11,167 nucleotides of DNA, from contig MFKM01000020.1 of the NCBI GenBank assembly GCA_001779575.1, forward strand, positions 1 to 11,167, read 5' to 3'. The notes under the pieces were generated by a model, which made no database searches, was not told the origin of the DNA, and saw nothing but the letters and a program-made list of their open reading frames with translations. Shown here in pieces: positions 6,191-10,867 of this stretch (positions within the stretch are counted from its first letter, which is position 1; each line of letters begins with the position of its first letter). Source of the stretch: Candidatus Jorgensenbacteria bacterium RIFCSPLOWO2_12_FULL_42_11. GTDB taxonomy: Bacteria > Patescibacteriota > Minisyncoccia > UBA6257 > MFKM01. The position numbers were made by a program, and so were the translations under genes.

Positions 6191-6329
6191 TTTAAAAAAA
6201 TCCAATGTTGTGCCGAAAACGACAATCCATCGCGACCCGGAAATGGCTCGGCAAGAATCGGAAAAAAGAAAGAAAGCTTTAGGAAAAAATTCCAGGGTCA
6301 TCTTGGCCAAAATAATTAAAGAATTTTAA
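6156..6329 (+). CDS. Small hypothetical protein, 57 aa (operon gene 2)
   Basis: Starts at ATG 6156 with AAGGAGG (6143-6149) 6 bases upstream and ends in TAA at 6327-6329. The protein begins MEEFLVVSWWNDL, a beta-like hydrophobic start, then has a basic helix-prone centre (RDPEMARQESEKRKKALGK, residues 26-44), then a second hydrophobic strand (SRVILAKIIKEF, 46-57). This strand-helix-strand layout resembles short proteins seen in phages and other bacteria in which an EA-rich helix sits between two strands, but the match is only one of pattern. Strongly basic. No cysteine, signal peptide or transmembrane helix. The next gene starts 12 bases after its stop, whose last bases are part of the downstream Shine-Dalgarno. 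Confidence 0.65.
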   Translation: MEEFLVVSWWNDLKKSNVVPKTTIHRDPEMARQESEKRKKALGKNSRVILAKIIKEF

Positions 6330-6341
6330 GGAGGTGGTTTT

Positions 6342-6503
6342 ATGAATGAAGATATCAGCGCGGCTTTCATAATCGGCGCTTCTCTTTTAATCATCTTTTA
6401 TATTTTCTTTGGGATGGCCAAGACGATAATAAAAGATTACCGCGAAAGAAAAGAAGAAGCGGCAGAAAAAGAAAGAAAGGAAATGACAGTAGAGATGTCT
6501 TGA
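6342..6503 (+). CDS. Small single-pass membrane protein, 53 aa (operon gene 3)
   Basis: ATG at 6342 follows AAGGAGGT (6328-6335), which overlaps the stop codon of gene 2. The product has a short acidic N-terminus (MNED), one hydrophobic helix of about residues 7-25 (AAFIIGASLLIIFYIFFGM) and a highly charged C-terminal helix (KDYREKR-type repeats, residues 31-48) that could form a coiled coil. By charge distribution the tail is expected to stay in the cytoplasm. Such small bitopic proteins often tune a membrane partner, but none is evident here. A strong terminator follows 12 bases after the stop. Unrecognised family. Confidence 0.65.
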   Translation: MNEDISAAFIIGASLLIIFYIFFGMAKTIIKDYRERKEEAAEKERKEMTVEMS

Positions 6504-6506
6504 AAA

Positions 6507-6544
6507 CAAAAAAATAGCCCCCTGGAAAATTTCCAGGGGGCTTT
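6507..6544. terminator. Bidirectional terminator between convergent genes
   Basis: AGCCCCCTGGAAA (6516-6528) pairs with TTTCCAGGGGGCT (6530-6542); the inner A/T pairs probably open to give a 10-bp GC-rich stem with a 7-base loop. On the - strand it is followed by a T-run (A-run at 6507-6514 on +), which is ideal for the secreted-protein gene. On the + strand only TTTA follows, but the stem is strong enough to end the small-gene operon as well. Confidence 0.92.
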
Positions 6545-6551
6545 ATCGTTT

Positions 6552-7040
6552 CTATTCTTCGCTATTTATTTGTACGGCCGTACCGGTTATCGCGCCAGCC
6601 GTCGCGCCAAACAGAATACCCTTCGCCATCGTCCAGCCCTTGGTATTACCGCCCCACCAGTTGGCAACGACTCCAACCGCGCCCAAAGTAATTCCGGTAG
6701 CGATATAGTCGCCGTAGCTAACCCATTTTGGCGGACTAATGATTTTCGTTAAATCATTAGGCTCGAAATACCCAACCTCATAAAATCCTTCCTTAAAAAG
6801 GTTAAGAGTATCGCCAAATAGACGGCCTCCGGTGTTGCTCGTTGCCCTAGACAAGGAAGTTAGAGGGCCATATCCCTCCTCAATCAAACTCTTGCCAAAG
6901 GTTACTACAAACTCCGCGGGAACAGTAAGGGGAAGAATCAAAACCTTAGCTGCTCTTGCCAGGACAGGCTGGGCAAAAGCCGGAGTTGCTATTGTTAGCG
7001 CCAACGTCATTACCAACAACAATCCAATGGATCTCTTCAT
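6552..7040 (-). CDS. Secreted or envelope protein with Sec signal peptide, hypothetical
   Basis: 162-residue protein of no family I know. A classic Sec signal peptide is visible: MKRS, a hydrophobic core LLLVMTLALTIATP and a likely cleavage after AFA at residue 23. The mature part has a mildly hydrophobic stretch (AAKVLILPLTVPAEFVVTF, about 30-48), a middle section rich in Gly/Ser/Thr, then two glycine- and alanine-rich segments (ATGITLGAVGVVANWWGG, 114-131, and GILFGATAGAITGTAV, 141-156) that look like glycine-zipper membrane-inserting helices. No cysteines, so no lipobox. Translation starts 5-6 bases after a perfect AGGAGGTG (7046-7053), one of the strongest sites in the window. It has its own sigma70-type promoter just beyond the tRNA gene and a shared terminator, so it is a single-gene transcription unit, likely well expressed. 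Confidence 0.85.
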   Translation of the reverse strand: MKRSIGLLLVMTLALTIATPAFAQPVLARAAKVLILPLTVPAEFVVTFGKSLIEEGYGPLTSLSRATSNTGGRLFGDTLNLFKEGFYEVGYFEPNDLTKIISPPKWVSYGDYIATGITLGAVGVVANWWGGNTKGWTMAKGILFGATAGAITGTAVQINSEE

Positions 7041-7096
7041 TTTTTCACCTCCTTTCTATATTTTATTTTTGATATACGTTAATGTGCTTTCACAAA

Positions 7097-7125
7097 ATTT
7101 TAAACCAATCTTGCGACATAGTCAA
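7097..7125 (-). promoter_or_regulatory. Sigma70-type promoter of the secreted-protein gene
   Basis: On the - strand TTGACT (7125-7120) and TAAAAT (7102-7097) are 17 bp apart. The -35 box begins one base after the end of the tRNA-Arg gene. The predicted +1 near 7090 gives a leader of about 50 nt. The leader shares the 8-mer ACATTAAC (7085-7078) with the leader of the small-gene operon (5987-5994). Confidence 0.65.
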
Positions 7126-7126
7126 G

Positions 7127-7198
7127 TGCCCTCGACAGGAATCGAACCTGTATCACCTCCTTCGGAGGGAGGTATTGTATCCATTCAACTACGAGGGC
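7127..7198 (-). tRNA. tRNA-Arg, anticodon CCG
   Basis: The 72-nt gene folds as a full cloverleaf on the - strand. The 7-bp acceptor stem is GCCCTCG/CGAGGGC, followed by T8 A9. The D stem is GTTG/CAAT with a GG-containing loop. The anticodon stem is CCTCC/GGAGG with loop CTCCGAA, giving anticodon CCG for the arginine codon CGG. The variable loop is short (TGAT), and the T stem is ACAGG/CCTGT with loop TTCGATT. The discriminator base is A. CCA is not encoded (CTT follows), so a CCA-adding enzyme is needed. Its first 14 bases overlap the end of the O-antigen-ligase-like gene on the same strand, so it may be processed from that transcript; no separate promoter was seen. Confidence 0.95.
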
Positions 7199-8507
7199 GC
7201 GTCCCCCATATTATTCCCAAAACCAGCCAGAACATCAAGCGGCCGGGCTGAAGCGTCCAGAGAAAATGGTCAAATAAACCAAAACCCAGCAACGCCGCGA
7301 ACATTAGCGTCGTAATCCCGAATCGCAAATATTTATAATCTTCCGTTTGTTTGAAAATTAAAAATTTAAAATTAGAAATTAAGATTTTGACCAAAAACAC
7401 TAAAAAAACCGATAATCCTAAAACTCCGATTTCCGAACCGATAAGCAAATAAATATTATGTATCGGCTGCCACTGCCAGAATTGATTCAGGCCAAAAAGT
7501 TGATAGATGCCGTTTTTTATTGAAAAAACGACCTGATTCCCCAAACCGACGCCCAGCGGATGACTTTTCGCCAGATACCAGCCCAATTCATTATAAGAGA
7601 TTCTCTGACTGACCGCGGGTTCGTTTAAATAAATTTGCGCCCTGGGAAAAATCAGCCAGCCAAATCCCGAAATTAAAATCAAAAAAATAAAAAACAAAGT
7701 TGCTGAAAAATAATAAATTCGTTGGCGGAAATCTTTTTGACGGAAAAGAAAAAAAATAAAAAACAAGGTTGAAAATATTCCCAAAAACCAGGCCGCGCGC
7801 GAAAAAGCCAAAATCAAACCCAGGCTTATCAAAAAAACCGCTAAAATAACCGCTAAGTCAGATAAAAAATTCTTTTTTCCGGAACGATTACTTGCGAATA
7901 AAAAATAATAAGAACCGAATAGTCCCAACAACAAAAAGGCGGCTAAAATATTGGGATGGGGGAAAGTGCCGTAGGCCCGTAAAATTTTGCCGCCGGCAAC
8001 AACTATTTTCGCCGTTCCCAAAGCTTCCGGGCTCAAAACCGATTCACCCAAAAACCAAAGACCCAAACTTTTCTGATTCAAAAACTGCGAAAAAACGACC
8101 AGAGATTGAAAAACCGCCGAACCGACTAAAACCGCCAAGATATTTTCTAATCTGACCCAATTTTTTTTCAAAATTTCCGCGATAGCCAAAGCGGTCAAAA
8201 CCAGCAAAATCAATCTCAAAAAATTATAAAAAGCTAAGAGCTTATAAGAAGCAAAGAAAATTGAAAGTCCGGCTAAAAACAAAAAACCGCCGCAAAAAAC
8301 CCAAAGGGCAAGTTTTGGTCGTTTTGGCGAGAAAGGATTTTTTATCGCGCAAGCCAGAAACAAAACCATCAAAATATCGCTGGCGTATAAAAAAACCGCC
8401 CCATATTCATTAAAATCGGGCGTGAATTGAAAAAGCAGAGTCCGGAAACCAAAAGGCAAAGAAATTAAAAATAGCCAAAAAAATAATTTGACTGGTTTAT
8501 TGGACAA
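7185..8507 (-). CDS. O-antigen ligase/polymerase-like membrane protein (Wzy_C family)
   Basis: Polytopic membrane protein of 440 aa with about twelve hydrophobic helices. The blocks typical of the Wzy_C superfamily are present: GTFPHPN (180-186), SRAAW (236-240), the outward loop with HPLGVGLGN (316-324), QPIHNIYL (347-354) and SEIGVLG (358-364). Members join or polymerise undecaprenyl-linked glycans at the outer face of the cytoplasmic membrane, or glycosylate proteins; which applies here is unknown. The start is TTG at 8505-8507, overlapping the upstream gene by 11 bases; no other good start lies before the first helix. An in-frame AT-rich insert reads ISNFKFLIFK at about 377-386, similar to that in ValRS. 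The last four residues (RPRS) and the TGA stop are encoded by the 5' end of tRNA-Arg, so this C-terminus may be recent. Confidence 0.87.
   Translation of the reverse strand: MSNKPVKLFFWLFLISLPFGFRTLLFQFTPDFNEYGAVFLYASDILMVLFLACAIKNPFSPKRPKLALWVFCGGFLFLAGLSIFFASYKLLAFYNFLRLILLVLTALAIAEILKKNWVRLENILAVLVGSAVFQSLVVFSQFLNQKSLGLWFLGESVLSPEALGTAKIVVAGGKILRAYGTFPHPNILAAFLLLGLFGSYYFLFASNRSGKKNFLSDLAVILAVFLISLGLILAFSRAAWFLGIFSTLFFIFFLFRQKDFRQRIYYFSATLFFIFLILISGFGWLIFPRAQIYLNEPAVSQRISYNELGWYLAKSHPLGVGLGNQVVFSIKNGIYQLFGLNQFWQWQPIHNIYLLIGSEIGVLGLSVFLVFLVKILISNFKFLIFKQTEDYKYLRFGITTLMFAALLGFGLFDHFLWTLQPGRLMFWLVLGIIWGTRPRS
7364..7381 (-). repeat. AT-rich in-frame repeat copy 2, inside the O-antigen-ligase-like gene
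   Basis: On the - strand it reads TAATTTCTAATTTTAAAT, differing from 706-723 at only 2 of 18 positions and also translated as ISNFK. It lies between two transmembrane segments, where extra residues would be tolerated. Confidence 0.4.
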
Positions 8508-9006
8508 AGTTTATTTTAATATAAACCGCGTCGCTGGGACTAGGAGAATAAGATATTTTTACCTGAACTTTATTCTTGCCGAAAACTTCCTTGATTTTCT
8601 TGGCTAATTTAACCGCTAATTGGTTTTCGGTGGTGGTTGCCGTTAAATTACCGGAATCGCTTTTAATATCAATCAAGCGATGAAGCGGATCGCGCTCAAA
8701 AGCCCGTTGGCAAAAATTTTTAATAAGCTTATTCAAATCCGCTTCCAAAACCAAAGGGAAATTGCTGATAATCAGTTGTCCTTCAAATTCTTTATCTTTG
8801 ATCATCTGGCAAGCCGGGCAGAAGACAGGCCTCGGATTGTGAATTTTAAGTTTCAATCGTTCAGCTGGCGCGGCATGATGCCAGGATTTTTTATAATAAG
8901 CCGATCGGCAGCTTGAGCAAAAAACAATCCCTTTTTGATTGGAAGGCATTTTCTTTTTCCCGGTCCCCCGGGCCGGCAACTCAACATTGTATCGCCATTT
9001 TTCCAT
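8497..9006 (-). CDS. NMD3-like / BCAM0308-like zinc-ribbon protein
   Basis: The 169-residue protein has a treble-clef or ribbon-like zinc site formed by C30-x2-C33 and C63-x2-C66 (FCSSC and FCPAC), a feature shared with the N-terminal part of NMD3, the eukaryotic and archaeal 60S export/maturation factor, and with bacterial proteins named BCAM0308. The second half has an alpha-beta layout: EGQLIISNFP, then a helical ADLNKLIKNFCQRAFERDPLHR, then IDIKSDSGNLTATTTENQLAVKLAKKIKEVFG (about 111-143), in which TTTENQLA is the recognisable block. A role in ribosome quality or mRNA turnover is sometimes written in annotations but is not established in bacteria. The N-terminal 20 residues are basic. A second start at M20 is possible, since neither ATG has a Shine-Dalgarno. 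It begins 7 bases after the MgtC-family stop and overlaps the next gene by 11. Confidence 0.75.
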   Translation of the reverse strand: MEKWRYNVELPARGTGKKKMPSNQKGIVFCSSCRSAYYKKSWHHAAPAERLKLKIHNPRPVFCPACQMIKDKEFEGQLIISNFPLVLEADLNKLIKNFCQRAFERDPLHRLIDIKSDSGNLTATTTENQLAVKLAKKIKEVFGKNKVQVKISYSPSPSDAVYIKINFVQ

Positions 9007-9013
9007 TAAAAAA

Positions 9014-9484
9014 TTAATCTAATTTCCGCGTTTTGTCCCGGAAACGATCTATAAAAATCTCAAAATAATAGAGGACTGCGTAAACCAACAAGACCAAAAA
9101 GGTGGCGAATAAAGCAACGAAATAGAATTTAACGCCAATCGCCATTCCGATGGCGGCCGTGGTCCAGATACCGGCGGCCGTGGTTAAGCCCTGAATTTGG
9201 GATTGCTGAAAAACAATCAAACCGGCGCCTAAAAAACCTATTCCCACGACAATCTGGGAAGCCACCCGCGAAGGATCAAGCCCGGTCCCCGAGACAAATT
9301 CCCCGAAACCGATAGTTGAAAGGACGGTGAACAAGCCGGCGCCTAAACAAACCAAGGCGTGGGTTTTCACCCCCGCCAACCTGCCCCTTAGTTCCCGTTC
9401 CATTCCTATCAAACTGCCAAGCGTTACGGCTAACAAAAGTTGGCCAAAAATTTCTAAATTTTGCGGATTAAAAATTAAGTTCAT
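9014..9484 (-). CDS. MgtC/SapB-family membrane protein
   Basis: Membrane protein of 156 aa with four to five helices and all the MgtC family blocks: GSLIGMERELRGRLAGVKTHALVCLGAG (about 23-50), DPSRVASQIVVGIGFLGAGLI (70-90) and GLTTAAGIWTTAAIGMAIG (99-117). The protein ends soon after the last helix with a basic tail, so the C-terminal ACT-like cytoplasmic domain of Salmonella MgtC (about 230 aa) is absent. MgtC inhibits ATP synthase and supports growth at low magnesium in pathogens; short homologues in free-living bacteria are of unknown job. No magnesium-responsive leader is seen, and the gene sits inside a tight operon, 8 bases after the upstream stop. Confidence 0.92.
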   Translation of the reverse strand: MNLIFNPQNLEIFGQLLLAVTLGSLIGMERELRGRLAGVKTHALVCLGAGLFTVLSTIGFGEFVSGTGLDPSRVASQIVVGIGFLGAGLIVFQQSQIQGLTTAAGIWTTAAIGMAIGVKFYFVALFATFLVLLVYAVLYYFEIFIDRFRDKTRKLD

Positions 9485-9492
9485 TAAAATTA

Positions 9493-9801
9493 TTATTCAG
9501 CGGAATAAACTTCATCTCCTTCCCGCGCTTTTTCCGCGACCTTAATTCCCACTTCCTGATTTTTCTTAGCGCTTTTAATATCCTTATGATTATACTGCAT
9601 TGTTTCAATTACTTCCTCAAAATCGGTGTTCGCTCCTTTGAACTTGACCGTCTCGCCGACCTTAACGATTTTGTTGAATTTCACTATAACGACACCGATG
9701 CCTCCGAAATAATGGGTTACCTTGCCAATGGGTTTTATTTTTTTAATTGGCTTTGTTTTCTTAACCGGCTTGCGAAGACTTTTAATTGATTTTTTAGGCA
9801 T
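9493..9801 (-). CDS. EF-Tu domain II-like protein (translation elongation factor-like)
   Basis: 102-residue protein with a lysine- and proline-rich basic tail (1-24) followed by a single beta-barrel-like domain (about 25-100): IGKVTHYFGGIGVVIVKF, KIVKVGETVKFKGANTDFEEVIETMQYNHKDIKSAKKNQEVGIKV and EGDEVY. This is the pattern of domain II of translational GTPases (EF-Tu, IF2), here without any G domain; there is no P-loop. Proteins of this kind are usually annotated as translation elongation factor-like and are common in candidate phyla and some archaea; their partner is unknown. A barrel plus a basic tail suggests RNA or ribosome contact. It starts 34 bases after the LOG-gene stop, without a Shine-Dalgarno. 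Confidence 0.85.
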   Translation of the reverse strand: MPKKSIKSLRKPVKKTKPIKKIKPIGKVTHYFGGIGVVIVKFNKIVKVGETVKFKGANTDFEEVIETMQYNHKDIKSAKKNQEVGIKVAEKAREGDEVYSAE

Positions 9802-9835
9802 TTTCGTAAAAAAATTTAATCGACCTTTTATTTAA

Positions 9836-10420
9836 TTATAACTCTTCTTCTTTTATCAATTCAACGACTTTTTTCAGAAGCTCCGCCGGCTCTTCTGCGT
9901 AAGCGATTTTCCCGGGACCGCGATAACTTTTGACAATCAATTCTTTGATTATATCGGCCGTGCCGCCGGTTCCTTCTAAAATTCCAAGCGGCTTCCCGTC
10001 TTCAAAAGCAATCGTAAATTCGTTAAGCGTTCCCATTCGGCCGCAGATAAAAATAACGGCGTCTGAAGCCCGCGTCAGCAGCAGATTTCTGCCGGAATAA
10101 CCAAAACCGGTATAAATAATTACATCGTGATAATCAACGGGCAAATGATAGGTTTTTTGATGGCTGATTTTAGAAGCCGCCGGCGAGAATCCGATAACCG
10201 TGCCGCCGGCCTCTTTGGCGCCTTTGGCCGCCCAATAAGGCATGCCGATAGTGGCTCCGGTCGCCAAAATAAATCCCTGGCGGGCGATTTCCCGGCCGAT
10301 TTCTTCCGCTTTTTCCACGGCTCCCGAAGAACAATGCCCGGTTTCGGCAGCGCCAGAAACGCAAATCGCGTAATGAAGATTAAAAGATTTTTTATTAGCC
10401 ATTTTGTTTATTTTAAACAT
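9836..10420 (-). CDS. LOG/TIGR00725-like Rossmann nucleotide-binding protein
   Basis: Cytoplasmic Rossmann-like protein of 194 aa from the SLOG/LOG superfamily, in which some members release cytokinin-type bases from nucleotides and others bind nucleotides or their derivatives. Visible blocks: YAICVSGAAE (17-26), GFILATGATIGMPYWAAKGAKEAGG (49-73), TVIGFSPA (74-81), SGRNLLLTRASDAVIFICGRMGTLNEFTIAFEDGKPLGIL (109-148). The LOG signature PGGxGTxxE appears as CGRMGTLNE (126-134): the glutamate is kept, but the second glycine is arginine, as in the TIGR00725 branch. Catalysis is therefore uncertain. The start at 10420 is favoured by an extended -10 box placed 6 nt upstream; M7 is the alternative. 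It leads the - strand gene run toward the tRNA. Confidence 0.85.
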   Translation of the reverse strand: MFKINKMANKKSFNLHYAICVSGAAETGHCSSGAVEKAEEIGREIARQGFILATGATIGMPYWAAKGAKEAGGTVIGFSPAASKISHQKTYHLPVDYHDVIIYTGFGYSGRNLLLTRASDAVIFICGRMGTLNEFTIAFEDGKPLGILEGTGGTADIIKELIVKSYRGPGKIAYAEEPAELLKKVVELIKEEEL

Positions 10421-10426
10421 AAATTC

Positions 10427-10435
10427 AGTATAGCA
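10427..10435 (-). promoter_or_regulatory. Extended -10 promoter of the LOG-like gene, leaderless geometry
   Basis: On the - strand the element reads TGCTATACT, then GAATTT, then the ATG at 10420. This mirrors the hsp20 start (TGGTATAAT, GAATCT, ATG). The predicted +1 is the A of the start codon. The -35 region (TGTAGA at 17-bp spacing) is poor. Confidence 0.5.
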
Positions 10436-10459
10436 ATTCTTGACCGAAATCTACAGGTC

Positions 10460-10488
10460 TTTACAATATAAAAAATATATGATATTAT
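10460..10488 (+). promoter_or_regulatory. Sigma70-type promoter of the zinc-ribbon gene
   Basis: TTTACA (10460-10465) and TATTAT (10483-10488) at 17-bp spacing. The predicted +1 near 10495 gives a leader of about 31 nt. It is divergent from the LOG-like gene, with about 25 bp between the two promoter elements. Confidence 0.7.
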
Positions 10489-10525
10489 TCTGATTAGAAA
10501 TTTGATAATTAAAAAGGGGGTGAGC

Positions 10526-10717
10526 ATGTTCCCATGTAAAAGTTGCGGTTGCGGTATAACATCGGGCACGACCAAATGCCCGAGTTGCGAGGAGAATCCC
10601 TTTGCCATTCCACAAAGTTTTTCTAAAAACGAATGGGATGGGCGCAAAATGATTCGTTCTAAAAAGAACGAAACCGGATCGCTGGAATCGCTGATAAACA
10701 GCGAAAAAATTATATGA
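10526..10717 (+). CDS. Small zinc-ribbon protein, faintly Spt4/RpoE''-like
   Basis: 63-residue protein. Two CxxC knuckles, C4-x2-C7 and C18-x2-C21, form a zinc ribbon; C9 is an extra cysteine. After the ribbon come NPFAIPQSFSKNEWDGRKMI (24-43) and a polar tail that ends SLESLINSEKII. Zinc ribbon, then W-x-G-x-x-x-I, then a Ser/Glu-rich helix is also the order in archaeal Spt4 (RNA polymerase subunit E''), which partners Spt5/NusG. The likeness is by eye, and the key Spt4 phrase IIDPEKS is not conserved, so a generic rubredoxin-like or ribosome-associated zinc ribbon is equally possible. The start at 10526 is favoured over an in-frame ATG at 10502 because AAGGGGGTGA lies just upstream. Own promoter and terminator. 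Confidence 0.75.
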   Translation: MFPCKSCGCGITSGTTKCPSCEENPFAIPQSFSKNEWDGRKMIRSKKNETGSLESLINSEKII

Positions 10718-10743
10718 ACCACTCCAGCCCGGATATTCCCTCC

Positions 10744-10775
10744 AAAAGACTCCCCTACAAGGAGTCTTTTTATTT
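10744..10775 (+). terminator. Rho-independent terminator after the zinc-ribbon gene
   Basis: AAAAGACTCC (10744-10753) pairs perfectly with GGAGTCTTTT (10761-10770) around a 7-base loop, followed by TATTTT. The A/T-rich base of the stem could also act weakly on the other strand. Confidence 0.92.
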
Positions 10776-10801
10776 TACCAATTTTATCTCATCAAACAGC
10801 C

Positions 10802-10837
10802 CAAAATAAAAGGCCCCGAATTTAGAACTCGGGGCCT
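10802..10837 (-). terminator. Rho-independent terminator of the MurE-like gene
   Basis: AGGCCCCGA (10811-10819) pairs with TCGGGGCCT (10829-10837) around a 9-base loop. On the - strand it is followed by TTTTATTTTG, so it serves the ligase gene whose stop lies 31 bases upstream. Confidence 0.92.
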
Positions 10838-10867
10838 AAAAACGCGCTCGGATGAATTTAGGGCAGC

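Noticed and set aside
7127..7198. tRNA-Arg as the attachment site of an integrated element
   Set aside because: No integrase and no repeated tRNA 3' end elsewhere in the window.
6832..7251. Long + strand open frame across the secreted-protein gene and tRNA
   Set aside because: It runs antisense through a signal-peptide gene and a full cloverleaf, with no ribosome site, and its peptide is not protein-like.
9835..9840. TATAAT at the end of the LOG-like gene as a promoter for the EF-like gene
   Set aside because: No -35 at a workable distance and no extended -10; the box is partly explained by the stop codon context.
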